Assembly (NCBI RefSeq): GCF_030445035.2
Contig: NC_080702.1
Location: 12,098,029 to 12,162,028 of the forward strand
DNA: 64,000 bases
Source of the DNA: Dasypus novemcinctus
Lineage: Eukaryota > Chordata > Mammalia > Cingulata > Dasypodidae
Direction: 5' to 3'
Of the stretch, positions 12,331-24,961 are shown one piece after another. The notes beneath the pieces were generated by a model. The model was not told where the DNA came from and ran no database searches. It was given only the letters and a program-made list of their open reading frames with translations. Within the stretch, counting starts at the first letter, position 1, and every line of letters begins with the position of its first letter. The position numbers and the translations under genes were made by a program.

Positions 12331-13544
12331 GAAATACTTTATGCTTAGCCAGTCTCTTCCCAATATTCTCCTTCTCTTTAGTCATGTTTTCCTTCATCTC
12401 CTTGAATTTATTTGGGAGATTTGTTTGAATGTCTTTACTTTTTCTAAATTCTGTTTTCCTCTGAAGTTTTAATTTGTTCCCTTGACTGAGCCATATATTC
12501 CTGTTTCTTAGTATGGCTTGTGATTTTTCACTAAAGTCTCCACAATGGTTATTTTAATATGTTAACTCTGAAAGTCAGTTTCTCCCTCCTGCCTAGGAAG
12601 TTTTTTCAATTGATTGGCTTTGTGTTAATGCTCTACTTTGACACTTGTCTAACTTCTTTATATTTAGAGTAGCCCATTTTTAACTGCTTAAGTGTTCTCA
12701 GTTTTTTCCATTTGATTCTTGCCCTGGATATGTGGTAAATTTTAAGATGGTGCTTTTTGTGCAATTGTTTCATGTTCTCTCTTCCATCTGTGGGAACCTT
12801 GATCTGCTCTGTTTTTGTGCAGAATTTCCTCCCCAGTTCCCATGATATATTTAAATTCTTTCCCTCATTTTTTTCCTTATACTTTTCAGTTCTGTCATGC
12901 TGTCTTATAGCATTTCAGTCCCCTTCTCCTATTTTTGTGAGGCTTTTCTACCCACCGGTTTCTAACTCATTCAGGTATCCTGCCACAGGGAACAAAATCG
13001 TATTAATCTAGCAAAGCCCATTTTGTGTTTCAGTGGTCCAATCACCTAAGATTGACTGAGTGTGTGTACCTGTTGCCAAAATTTCTGTTATGGTCTCTTT
13101 CTCTCTCTCTTTTTTTTACTTGGGTGACCATTTTTATGTTGCACCCATTGGCTACTTCTGTTCTTCCCTGGATTTCTGAGGACTTGGATCTGTGCCTGGA
13201 TTTGTATGGGGTTCTAACATGCTTCTGTGAGTGGCTAGTTAGTCTGCATCCATTTATTGAGGTACCAGGGCCATGCTGCCTTTATGTCTCTCCCAAACCA
13301 CTTGGGACCATGTGAGACTGAGGTGTTTGGACTGACAGAGCTTGAATAGAAATCTCTTACCTGATCTTGGAGATCTTTTTACTATTTCTTCAATTAAGCA
13401 TTTGTAGATTCTTTCTCCAGTCTTTATTATCTTTCAGAGTTCCAAGCATGTCAGATTTGTCCTTTTATTAGTTGATTCTGATGGGAGACATTTTCAGAAT
13501 ATATCTTTTATCACCATGAGGATGACATCTGCCAAATGACTTTT
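12331..13544 (-). mobile_element. Probable ancient L1/HAL1-like ORF1 region, then unassigned DNA
   Basis: On the reverse strand, 12620-12360 resembles the ORF1 N-terminal/coiled-coil region of old mammalian L1 or HAL1 elements (a frame containing NMAQSREQIKTSEEN). This is recognition by eye of a decayed copy. The stretch 12630-13540 is AT-rich with no open frame I trust. It may be the 5' part of the same element, but I cannot show it. Confidence 0.4.
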
Positions 13545-14789
13545 TCTTTCTTTATTTTCTTTTAAATGTTACACTCAAAAAATATGAGGTCCCCATATAC
13601 CCCCACCCCTACCCCACCCCTCCCACATCAACAAACTCTTCCATCATTGTGGCACATCTACTGCACCTGGCAAATACATTCTGGAACAGTGCTGCACCAC
13701 ATGGATAGTGGTCCACATAATAGTCCACACTCTCCCCCAGTCCACCCAGTGGGCCACGACAGGACATACAACATCCAGCATCCATCCCTGCACCACCAAC
13801 TAGGACAACTCCATATCCTAAAAATGGCCCCACACCATATCTCTTCTTTCATCTCCCTACCATCAGCAGCCACCATGGCCACCCTCTCCACATAACTACT
13901 ACTGTTTCTTCCCTTATTAATCCCAATAGTTCCCTAGCAGAACACCAGTAAGTCCACTCTAATCCATACTCTATTCCTCTATCCTGTGGACCCTGAGATG
14001 GTTATGACCAGTTCCACTCTACATCAAGAGGGGCTTAGATTCCACATGGATGGTGGATGCAATTCTCCTGCTTGCAGCTGTAGGCACTCTTGGCTCCCTG
14101 GTGTGGTGGTTGGCCCTCTTCGCCTCCCTGTCAGCTGGCCAGAGTAAGTCCAAGAAACCAGAGGGTAAAAGTGGCAAGTATGCTGAGGTCCAGGGCCTGG
14201 TCGTCGCATGGACAATCCAGAGATTCAGGTCTCCTGAGCATACACCAACCCAAATGGCAACCACAGGTCTGGTAAAAGTAACAGAAGAGGCATGTGTAGA
14301 AAGGCCATATCTGAATCCAACTCCATAATGCTCAGGAACACAAACTCCCAAGTACAGCCAACTGACATGGCCCTGAACTCCAGAGCCATCTGCCATGACC
14401 ATAGAACCTGTGGATCTCTGCAGCCCTCAGGAGAACCAGCACCTGGGTTTCCATCTACCTTGGCTGTCTCTGGTACCCTCCTGAGGCGTTCATAAGCATC
14501 ACCCCTCTGATGACCTCCCAACTCTTTTATGGAGACTCATTGCCATATAAACTCACTTTTCCTTTCCATTTCCCCTTTTTATCCAAAGTCAAAAACAGTT
14601 TTTTAACACCTGATATTACATGTAGGCTGAGATATTCTGTCGTTCTGAGTTGACTTCTTTATTCAAGGTCTTTTTCTATTTACATCATCAGCTGGTGCTT
14701 GGTAGTAATCCCTCAGCACCAGGGTGGCTCATCCCCAAGAATCATGTCCCACACTGGGTGGAAGGCAATGCACCTACATGCTGATTTTT
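13545..14789 (-). mobile_element. 5'-truncated L1 (3' UTR only)
   Basis: Reverse-strand L1 3' UTR of about 1.25 kb. A T-rich tail at 13545-13575 is followed by the terminal C-rich block (13595-13625) and the standard order of 3' UTR blocks, ending near 14789. A weak possible target duplication is caaatgactttt (13533-13544) against caacggactttt (14790-14801). More diverged than L1-A. The long frames here (13609-14521) lie on both strands and are chance openings. Confidence 0.75.
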
Positions 14790-14801
14790 CAACGGACTTT
14801 T

Positions 14802-16370
14802 GACCAGTGGGTTAAGTACAAGCAGTAAGGAAAGAATAGTGTTTTCAATAAATTGTGTGATAAAAAATGGTTATCCACAAGCAGAAGAATGAAATTAGAC
14901 CCTGACTTCACATTATATAAAAAATAAACTCTAAAGGAATCGAGATCATAAACATAAGAGTGATACATGTAAAAATATTAGATTATAACACTGGGGAAAA
15001 TTTTTATGATGTGGCATAGTTATGATACAAAAAGCCTGAGATATAAAGGTTTAAAAATACATACAATTGAATGCATTAAATCTAAAAATTTCAGTACATC
15101 AAAGGAAATAATCAATAAATTAAAAATACTGCCTACAGAATGGGAGAAAAAGCTCTCAAACCATATATCTCATATGTGTTTACTATCAAGATTCTACAAA
15201 GAATTTTTACAATGCAACAAAACAAAATGATAAAGAACCCATTAAAAAATGGCCAAAGTACTTGAATAGATATTACTTTAAAAAAAAATGCAAACGGCCA
15301 ATAACCACCAAAAAAAAAGCTGAAAACAATTAGTTCTTGGGAAAATGAAAATTAAAGCCACAATTAGATAACACTGCACAACCACAAAGACTACTGTTAT
15401 TTAAAAATTGTGTGATATTTTTAGAGAAATTGGAACTGTAGAGAATGTTTGTAGGAATAAAAAGTGATGTAGATACAGAAAGCAATATAGCCATCTTTCA
15501 GAAAATTAAGAAAAGAATTACCATTGGGCCAAGCAATTCCACTTCTGTTAATATACCCAAACAGAGTCACAAACAGGTATTTGTGCATCATTGTTTATAA
15601 CAGCATTATGCACAATATTCAAAATCTGGAAACAACTCCAATGTCAATCAATGAATGAATGGATAAACAAAAAGTGTTGCTAACACACAATGAAATATTA
15701 TTTCACAATAAGAAAAAAATGAAGTTATGAGTCATGCTGCAACATGGGACAAACTTGAAAATGTTATGCTCTCTGAAATAAGCCACACACCAAAGGACAA
15801 AAATTTAATTGTATCACTTAAAAGAGATGACTAGAAAGAGTAAATTGGAAGTAATAGAAAGCAGATCAGAGTTTATGGAAAACTTTAAAAGATAAATTAT
15901 GGCATATCTATACAATAATAATTATTTTTTAAAATGTTTTAACACTAATTGATACTTCAAAAAGACAAAACATGGCTTATCTATAAAATGGGATATTGTT
16001 CAAACATAAAAGAAAGACGTTCTCATACATGCTATGGCATAGATGAATCATAAAAACATTATGCTAAGTGAACAAGACACCAAAGAACAAATACTCCATG
16101 ATTTTCCTCATAGGAAATGTCTAGAATAAGCAAATCCATTGAGATAGAGAGTAGATTAGAGATTAGAAAGGTTAGGAATGGATGAGGAGATACTGCTTAG
16201 TGGGAACAAAATTTGTGTTTCAGGTGATGAAAATGGTTTGTAACAGATGTCGGTGAGGGTAGAACACTAGAAATTAATGCCATTGATTATATCTTTATAA
16301 TGTTTAACATAGAAAATTTTATGTGATATATAACATATATAAACATTATGATATGTGTGTGTGAAAAAGA
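14802..16370 (+). mobile_element. Old L1 on + strand: ORF2 3' part and two tail regions
   Basis: Forward-strand decayed L1. 14830-15800 follows ORF2 from the thumb to the C-terminus (for example 15006-15230, then PLLIYPNRVTNRYLC-like codons near 15545-15590). At about 15900-16350 a second ORF2-end block and an old L1M-type 3' UTR follow, so either a tandem partial duplication or a second truncated insertion is present. No intact frame. Confidence 0.7.
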
Positions 16371-16984
16371 CATTAAAATTCATGGTAGCTGTCTTGAAGA
16401 CCCTGTCAATGAAAACTTTTGAGTGAGCTTGTGATTCAAAAGAAAAAATTATTAATTTAATATATCATATCACCATGAAGGAAAAGGAATCCTTAAATCC
16501 ATTGTGATAATAAAAACAGAAAAGTGTAAAAGGGAAAACTCTCCTTGACCTAGGAATGTGAATTGATGGATATGGAATTAACAGAACAATTCAAACTATC
16601 ATATGATTGATTCAGACAAAAAAATTATCAGTAAATGATAAAATAACTAGTGTTTTTCATATGAAGTTATTAAAACAATCTTGCTGAAATTCAGGGTTCA
16701 ACTCTCATATGTAGAGACTGAAGATTTAAATCTATGAGATATATATTAATGGGTAGAGGTAAAATTGTCAGTTCAAATAAAAGGGGTAGAAAAATCATGA
16801 TTAGAGAAATTAAAAATAATTCTAAATCTGCTATATTGGGGAAATAGCTTATCATGTTTTTCAAAATAGAGCCAGCCTAGGAGATCTTGATTTCATGAGG
16901 TTATATGCCTTGCCTACAGTGTCTGGATTTCACCAAGCCCTCAGAAGTATATTTATCTGAGGCTTCTGTTATTTTTGAAGTTAG
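16371..16984. other. Unassigned AT-rich DNA
   Basis: No open frame, RNA gene or repeat that I recognise. AT-rich with ordinary base composition for this window. Confidence 0.5.
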
Positions 16985-17136
16985 TGAGAACCGCCTGAGA
17001 CCTCTGAATTACCTCCCAACTTACTTTCTAATCCCTTATCTGTTTAAATTCTTTTGTATTCAATATTTCAACCTTTTGGCCAAGGTATTTTAACAGATGC
17101 GTTTCTGGTTTGTCCTCGTTAATAATTCCTTGGTGC

Positions 17137-17512
17137 TGGGAAACGGACTTTGGCCCAGTGGTTAGGGCATCCGTCTACCATATGGGAGGTCCGCGGTTCA
17201 AACCCCGGGCCTCCTTGACCCGTGTGGAGCTGGCCATGCGCAGTGCTGATGCGCGCAAGGAGTGCCCTGCCACGCAGGGGTGTCCCCCGCGTAGGGGAGC
17301 CCCACGCGCAAGGAGTGCGCCCGTGAGGAAAGCCGCCCAGCGTGAAAAGAAAGTGCAGCCTGCCCAGGAATGGCGCTGCCCACACTTCCCGTGCCGCTGA
17401 CGACAACAGAAGTGGACAAAGAAACAAGATGCAGCAAATAGACACCAAGAACAGACAACCAGGGGAGGGGGGGAAATTAAATAAATAAATAAATCTTTAA
17501 AAAAAAAAAAAA
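17137..17512 (+). mobile_element. DAS-type tRNA-derived SINE
   Basis: A tRNA-like head has an A box (TGGCCCAGTGG, 17151-17161) and a B box (GGTTCAAACCC, 17195-17205). A GC-rich body with 'aaggagtgc' repeats follows, ending in (AAAT)n and poly(A). Flanked by a perfect 17-bp target duplication at 17120-17136 and 17513-17529. CpG dinucleotides are largely preserved, so it is among the younger copies. The frames that cross it on both strands are not genes. Confidence 0.93.
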
Positions 17513-18025
17513 TAATAATTCCTTGGTGCAAAGGAGGCTCATCCCCAAGAGTCATGTCCCACTTCAGGGTGTAGGAGTGTTTATTTGCTGAATTTGGTTT
17601 AGAAGGGGCCACATCTGAGAAACAAAGAGATTTTCAGGAGGTAACACTTAGGAATAAATTATAATTAAGCTAAGCTTAATTTTTACAGAAATGATATTCT
17701 TAAGTACAAGCATATTATTTAAGAATAATATTCTTAAGTACAAGACGATGGACTTGGCATATTGGCCTGTTTACTTGCATTAGTTGCTGTATATATTTAT
17801 ATATGAGATTTTTGCCATTTTATTGACAAAGTATCAGTATTCCCCAGAACGGAAGTTTAATCTCTTGTTGGCTACTTTGTGGGTCCCTGAAAAGAAAACA
17901 TTCACGTACAAAGAAATATGTTTTAGGTGCATTTTTCTCCATATATTCCCCCACAATGAACACCCTGTACCAGTGACATACCTTCACCATAGACCTTGAA
18001 AGAACATTCTTATAACTGTATTCTT

Positions 18026-18246
18026 TTTATATATATATATATTTCTATGATTCTTTCTTGAATTTATTTTTTTAATTTATTTTTTATTTTTTATTATTAT
18101 TATTTTTAATTACATTTTAAAAAAATGAGGTCCCATTCAACCCCACCGCCCCCGCACCCCACTCCCCCCACAGCAACACTCTCTCCCATCATCATGACAC
18201 ATTCATTGCACCTGGTAAGTTCATTTCTGAGCATCACTGCACCCCA
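18026..18246 (-). mobile_element. Short 5'-truncated L1 3' end
   Basis: About 220 bp: poly(T), then the terminal C-rich block of the L1 3' UTR (18126-18170) and the next 70 bases. Perfect 16-bp target duplication at 18010-18025 and 18247-18262. This is target-primed insertion with severe 5' truncation. Confidence 0.9.
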
Positions 18247-18540
18247 TTATAACTGTATTCTTAACCACCATCCTCAGTATAGAAAAGTGCCATGAATTTA
18301 ATAGCTAATAATATCACCATTTGTTTTCTCACAGTTCATGTTTCAGAAGTCCCCTGGCTTCAGCTTGTTCCTCGACTTAGAGTCTCACAAGTTTGAAATA
18401 GATGGCAGCCAAATTAGGCTCTCATCTATTGGCTTTCAGAGAGAAAACACCTCTGGGATGATTCAGGTTGTTGGGAGAATTGATTTCCTTCTCATAGTTT
18501 CATGTGACACCTTTTATCTTCAGAGTCATCAAGAGAACAT

Positions 18541-20298
18541 GAGAAGAGGTGGGGCAAGATAACATCTGAGTGAGTGTACCTCATAATCTCTCCTGCAAAG
18601 AAGCAACTGGGTAAGGTTGGAATCTTGCTGGAGCAGGCTGGAGTGGGGGCTAGCAATGCAGGAGTGAAAGGACATCAATTGGGAGAGACTGTGACAGCAG
18701 TAGTGCTTGCTAAAGGTAAAATTGTGGGTTTATAGCACAGAGGTTGGAAGTTGTGGGGAAGTGGGACATTACCCCTAAGGATTGCGGCTGCAGTGTTCCT
18801 GAAAACTGTTGGTTGTGTGGTGGCATTCCCAAGCCCTATGTTCCCCAGATGCATGGTCCCCAGATCCGTGCCCCCTAAACCCCCTTAGCCCACATTCCAC
18901 AGACCGACATACCTTGAGTCTGCAAAATCCCGAACTTCCCTTTCCAGAATCCAGTGCTCCCTGAGGTCCGGGAATACCCTAGCCCTCTGGTTTTGGACTG
19001 ACTCCATGAGTGGGAGGGATTTGGTGGGAGGTGCAGAGGGGCCAAATGAATGTGGCTTCAATTTTCTGGTCCTCCCCTCCCACTTTTTTGAGCTTGGAGG
19101 AGCATACCAGCTGACTTTGGGAGAGCATGAGTAAAAAGGTGTTTACCTAAACACCCTGGGATAGGAAACTTGGTCAGGGAAAAGTGGAGTTAGAAAATCA
19201 ACTAACCTTCCTGTAGCATACCTTAGGAAGAGGGACTGTAGGAGGTGCTTTCCAAGCTTCCAATAGCATATTTGTGGTTTCTGGTGAGGTGTGGGTGCTC
19301 TCTCTCTGGAAATTAAGAGTCACTTTTTTCCGTGCTGAGCTGGTTCACCAAGGACCCACTTGAATCTCCTACCAGACCCCACATGCAGCTTTTCTGCTGC
19401 CCTGGGAGAGAGGGAAGTGAGGAAGGGAGAAAGGGGGAACCTCATATTCCTAAGCATTTTATTTAACTGCAAAGAGGTTGCCTTGCTTGAAACTTTTTAT
19501 GGCTTTTTTGTTGGTTTGTCTTCTTGTTTTTCCTTCCTTTTTATCTCCCCAGGGCCCTTTTTTCTTTCTTTTTTCTCTCTCTCTCTCTCTCTTTTTCTTT
19601 GTCTTGCTTTCTCCCCCCCTTTATTTTTTCTTTCTTTCACTTCTGTTTTATTTTTTTAATATTAGTCCTTCAGGGAGTGCTTCATATTTGCTGTGTTTCC
19701 TCATCCTCCCTTTCCTATTTTCTGTGTGTGTTGGTTTTGGCCACCAACATGATGCCCTTTCCTCTACATCTTTCTATCCTCCATCATTTATTGCTTCTCT
19801 TACATCCCACCTCTCTTTGGTTGGCCCCCAATTTTTGTGACTCTATTTCTAATACCTTTGTTCTGTTTTCTGTCTTTTATTCACTCTTTATATTATTGTC
19901 CTTTCTTTTCTCTTTCCCTCTCTTCTGAACACACTGGCTTTTTAATTCATACTATATTTCTCCCCAAATTCAGTTTACTCTCTCATTGTAGGTACTTTAT
20001 TTTTCTTACTGTTATAACTCTACAAAGCTTACATGACTCTATTATCTGTTCTTCTATATCTCACATGGTTCTCTGTAACACTTACTATTAATACTACCCT
20101 TATACATTTTCTTTTTATACTCCTTTTGCTTGTTCTGACCCTAATATTTTCCTTCAAGTGAACTTAGCCAACAACAAGGAAATAGAATAAGAAGAACAAA
20201 GTGATAAAGAGAAGACTTAACACACACACAAAAACAACTAATTTAAACCCCAAGACTAGGAAAAAAGCTAAGGAACTAATTAAACCTGTCAAGATAAA
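18541..20298 (+). promoter_or_regulatory. L1-B 5' UTR
   Basis: Starts with a decayed version of the L1-A/L1-D start (AAGATAAC then ctgagtgagtg). Its first 80 bases align with theirs. A pyrimidine tract at 19540-19680 corresponds to the T-rich tract in the sense strand of L1-A and L1-D. CpG content is low, as expected for an old methylated copy. The frames at 19360-20091 are chance openings in this pyrimidine-rich stretch. Confidence 0.65.
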
Positions 20299-21248
20299 AT
20301 GATGACCAGACAGCAACAAAAAACTACAAACCAATGCAATAATGAGGAAAACATGACTCAATCCAATGAATGCACTAAAAAACAGGTAGAGGAGCAGAAC
20401 ATCAAACAAACAATTAAAGTTCTCAAAACATATATTAGGGACCAATTTGATGAAGTGAAGGAAGAGATTAAACACTTAGAGAGAATACAGAAGAAATTGC
20501 AATCACATCCAAAAAAAGACCAGATATGATGGGATCAACAGTACAGTGCAAGAAATCAAAAATACTCTCCTAGCAAATAAGAGCAGATTCAATGAGGCAG
20601 AGGAAAGAATTAGTCATGTGGATGACAGTACATCTGAAATCAAACAGATAGTAGAAATGATTGATAAAAAGAGAAACTCCAGCAGGGACTTAGGGACATG
20701 AATGATAATGCAAAATGCACAAAAACATGCATTGTCGGCATCCCAGAAGGAGAAGAGAAGGGAAGGGGAAAGAAAGGATGTTGGAGGAAAACTTCCCAAA
20801 CCTACTTGAGGGTGATAGATGTATATGTCCAAGAAGCACAATGCACTCCAAACAGCATAAATCCCAACAGGCCTACCACAACACATATACTGATCAAATT
20901 ATACCATGCTCAAGACAAAGAGAAAATAGTAATAGCAATAAGAGAAAAGCGAACTATCACATACAAAGGAGGCTGCATAAGATTAAGTGCTTATTTCTCA
21001 TCTGAAACCATAGAGACAAGAAAGAACTGGTATGGCATAGTAAAGGTACTAAATGAAAAGGTTTTCCAATGAAGAATATTCTATCCAGCAAATTTAGCAT
21101 TCAAAAGTGATGAAGAGTTCAAAATAGTCACAGATAAACAGAAACAAAGAGAGTATGCCAACAAGAAACCTGCCCTTCAAGAAGTACTAAAGGGAATTTT
21201 GCAGGAGGAAAGAAAAAAACAGGAGAGACAAGTTGGAGGAGAGTGTAA
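20299..21248 (+). pseudogene. L1-B ORF1 remnant
   Basis: Begins MMTRQQQKTTNQ, close to the L1-A ORF1 start. The coiled-coil region breaks at 20529. The RRM and C-terminal parts read in another frame (20698-21072, with GIPEGEEKGRG and ILIKLYHAQDKEKI). The equivalent of the L1-A stop is the TAA at 21246-21248. Frameshifts and stops rule out a full protein. Confidence 0.85.
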
Positions 21249-21317
21249 GAACAACTAAAATGAAAAAAAGAGATAATAAAACAAACAACATATGACAAAC
21301 ACAAATTCAAAGAAAAT

Positions 21318-24300
21318 ATAGCTAATATAAGTAATTCCTTGAAAGTAATAACACTGAAAGTCAATGGATTAAACTCACCTATCAAGAGACTCAGACTAGA
21401 AGACTGGATAAGGAAATACAACCCATCCATATGCTGTCTACAAGAAACACATTTTAGAGCCACGGATTCAAGGAAGTTGAATGTGAATGGCTGGAAAACA
21501 ATCTTACAAGCAAACAATAACCAAAAAAGGGCAGAAGTAGCTATATGAATATCAGACAAAATAGACTTTAAATACAAAACTATTGTGAGCGACAAAGATG
21601 GACACTACATATTAGTGAAATCTTTCAAGATTAGTGAAGCTTTCAAGAAGAAAGAACAGTCATAAACATTTATGCTCCTAACCATGGCAGTTCCAAATAT
21701 GTGAGGCAAACAGTGATAAAAACTAAGTGAAAGAATAGATGCCTCTATAATTACAGTGGCTTTAATATACCATTATTAATTTTGGACAGAACATCACAAA
21801 AGAGAATCAATAAAGAAACAAAGACCTTAAATAATATATTAGAGGACCTGGACCCAATAGACATATACAGAACATTACATCCAAATACAGAAGGATATAC
21901 ATTTTTCTCAAGTGCACATTGATCATTCTCCAAGAAAGACCACATGCTATGCCACAGAAAAAGTCTCACTGAATTCAGAAAGATTGAAATCATCCAAAAT
22001 AATTTTCCTGACTACAGTGGAATGACACTGGAAATGTGCAAGAACCAGAGACACATATTTGGCAACAAATTTGGAAGTGAAACAAATCACTCTTAGAAAA
22101 ACAGTAGATCAAGGAGGAAATCTCAAAAGAAATCAATAACTACCTTGAAACTAATGAAAATGATAACACATCATATCAAAACTTATGGGATGCAGCAAAA
22201 GCTGTACAGAGAGGGAAATTTATAGCCATAAATTCATACATCAGAAAAGAATCAAAACAGAAGGGACATTGCCTAACTCATTGTATGAAGCCAACATTAC
22301 CCTAATACCAAAGCCAAAGAAAGACATCACAAGAAAGGAAAATTACAGACCAATTGCTCTAATGAACCTAGACATGAACAGCCTCAACAAAATACTTGCT
22401 AATCATATTCAACAATACATTAAAGGAATTATACACCATGACCAAGTAGGATTCATTCCTGGTATGCAAGGATCATTCAACATAAAATAAATTAATATCA
22501 TACACCACATAAACAGATGGAAGAAATAAAAACACATGATTGGGAAGCGGACTTGGCCCAGTGGTTAGGGCATCTGTCTACCACATGGGAGGTCTGCAGT
22601 TCAAACCCTGGGCCTCCTTGACCCGTGTGAAGCTGGTCCATGCACAGTGCTGAGGCACGCAACGAATGCCCTGCTACTCAGGGGTGTCCCCACATGGGGG
22701 AGCCCCACGCACAAGGAGTGCACCCTGTAAGGAGAGGTGCCCTGTGCAAAAGAAAGTTCAGCCTGCCCAGGAATGGTGCCACACACTCGGAGAGCTGACA
22801 CAGCAAGATGAAGAAAAAAAAAGAAACAAAGATTCCCGTGTCGCTGACAACAGAAGTGGACAAAGAAGAACATGCAGCAAATAGACACAGAGAACAGACA
22901 ACTGGAATGGGGGACAGGGAGAGAAATAAATAAATAAATCTTTTTTAAAAAATCACATGATCATATCTATAGATGCAGAGAAATCATTTGATGAAATACA
23001 CCACCCTTTCTTGACAAAAACACTGCAAAAGGTGAGAATAGAAGGAAACTTTCTGAATATGATAAAGGCTATATATAAAAAAACCCACACCTCACATCAT
23101 TTACAATGGTCAAACCTAAAATCTTTCCCTCTAAGATCAGGAGCAAGACAATGATGCCCACTATCACCCCTTCTATTTAACATTGTCTTGGAAGTACTTG
23201 CTCGAGCACTGAAGAAAAAACCAGACATAAAGGCATCCAAACTGGAAAATGAAGAAGTCAAAATTCCATTATTGGCAGGTGACATGATCTTATACATAGA
23301 AAACTCTGAGAAGTCTACAACAAAGCTTCTAGAACTTATATATGAGCTCAGTAAATTTGCACATTATAAGATCAATGTGGAAAAATCAGTAGCATTTCTG
23401 TACATAGATAATGAGCAATCTCATAGGAAATCAAGAAACAAATACCTCTTACAATAGTCAATAAAAAAATAAAATACCTAGGACTAAATTTAACTATAGA
23501 TGTAAAAGACTTATAAACAGAAAATTACACAACACTGCTAAAGGAAATCAAAGAAGACTAAATAAACCAAAGAATATTCCCTGTCCATGGATAGGAAGAC
23601 TAAATATTATTAAGATGTCTATCTGAACAAAATTGATCTACAGACTAAATGCAATCTCAATAAAAATCAACACAGCATTCTTTAATGAAATAGAAAAACT
23701 ATGAAATTTATTTGGAAAGGAAAGAGGCCCTGAATAGCCAAAGACATATTGAAAAAGAAAAATGAAATTGGAGGAATCATACTACCTGACTCCAAACATA
23801 CTACAAAGCTACAGTATTGAAAACAGCATGGTATGGACAAAATGATAGACACAGTGACCAACAGAACCAAATTGAGATCCTCATATATAAAGTTATATGG
23901 TATTAGAGAAGGCCACTAAACACACTCAACTGGGAGAGAAAAGCCTCATCAACAAATAGTGCCTAGAGAACTGTATATCCATATGTAAAAGAATGAAAAA
24001 GGATTACCAATTCATACTTTATACAAAAATAAATTTAAGATTGATCAGAGACCTAAATATAAGAGTCAAGACCATAAGGACCTTGTAAAGCAATGTAGGG
24101 AAGCATCTACAGGACCTTGTAATAGGAAATGGCTTCATGAACTTCACACCCAAAGCACGAGCAGCCAAAGAACAAATAGATAAATGGGACTTCCTCAAAA
24201 TTAAAGCCTTCTGCACATAAAAGGAGTTTGTCAAGAAAGTGAAAAGAGAGCCTACACAATGGGAGAAAGTATTTTGTAACCATATATCAAAATAGGATAC

Positions 24301-24961
24301 TTATATCCTGCATCTATGAAGAACTCTTATATCTTGAAAATAAAAAGACAAACAGTCTATTTTAAAAAAGGAAAAAGATCTGAACAGATGCTTCTCCAAA
24401 GAAATACAAATGGCTAAAAAGCACATGAAAAAATGCTCAAAATCACTAGTTATTAGGGAAATGCGAATCAAAACTATAATGAGATACCGTCTACTCACAT
24501 AAGACTGGCAGCTGTCAAAAAACAGAAGCCTACAGGTGCTGGAGAGGATGTGGAGGAATGGGAACACTCATCCGCTGCTGGTGGGAATGCAAAAGGATCC
24601 AGCCATTCTGGATGACAGTTTGGTGGTTTCTCAAAAAATTAGGTTTAACATATGACCCAGCAATTCCACTGCTGGCTATATACCCAGAAGAACTGAAGAT
24701 AAGGACACAAATTCATATATGCACACCCATTTTCATAGCAGGATTATTCAGTATTGCCAAAGTTGGAATCTACCCAAATGCCCATCAGCAGATGAATGGA
24801 TAAATAAAATGTGGAATGTACATACAATGAAGTACTACTCAGCTTTAAGAGGGAATACAGTACAAACACATGTGATAACATGGATGAATGTTGAGGACCT
24901 TATGTTGAGTGAAGCAAGCCAGGCATTGAAGGACAAATACTACATGACCTCTCTGGTATGA
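21318..24961 (+). pseudogene. L1-B ORF2 remnant, deleted and SINE-interrupted
   Basis: The expected start codon is ATA (21318-21320) instead of ATG. Endonuclease pieces are recognisable at 21339-21548 (TLKVNGLNSPIKR). Near 22250 the text jumps from the SYIRKE block directly to the [15 protein letters not shown] block, so about 0.58 kb is missing. A SINE splits the [13 protein letters not shown] region at 22541-22952. Reverse-transcriptase remnants follow (23188-23457, with the catalytic motif read as LLAGDMI), then the C-terminal block ending at the TGA at 24959-24961. Non-functional. Confidence 0.9.
22541..22952 (+). mobile_element. DAS-type SINE inside L1-B ORF2
   Basis: The tRNA-like head starts tgggaagcgg, with the B box near 22599-22608. 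A body with 'ggggtgtccccacatggggg' follows, then the (AAAT)n tail at about 22922-22945. The short duplicated target cacatgat occurs at 22533-22540 and 22954-22961, taken from the ORF2 sequence encoding MIISIDAEK. It post-dates L1-B. Confidence 0.9.

Larger units (their letters stand above)
16985..18300 (-). mobile_element. Old L1 3' UTR, split by a SINE and a small L1
   Basis: Reverse-strand old L1 3' UTR related to 57830-58480 (shared blocks around 'acctcccaactt', 'ctcatccccaagagtcatgtc' and 'gtaccagtgac'). A DAS-type SINE sits at 17137-17512 and a short L1 3' end at 18026-18246. Removing both rejoins a single diverged copy. 18263-18540 shows nothing I recognise beyond its first bases. Confidence 0.65.

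Noticed and set aside
13609..14521. Clusters of 60-127 aa frames on both strands
   Set aside because: All fall within a truncated L1 3' UTR. Corresponding frames recur at 28345-28784, 29476-29828 and 61090-61498.
17150..17206. tRNA gene candidate (A and B boxes)
   Set aside because: The head belongs to a SINE with tail and target duplication. Stem pairing is degraded and it repeats many times, so it is not a functional tRNA gene.
17119..17612. Overlapping 86-145 aa frames on both strands
   Set aside because: They lie inside a GC-rich SINE bounded by a target duplication. The same frames recur in every SINE copy, so they are not genes.
19360..20091. Hydrophobic F/L/S-rich frames resembling membrane proteins
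   Set aside because: They are translations of the pyrimidine-rich L1 5' UTR tract. Hydrophobicity comes from T-rich codons, and the frames overlap one another.
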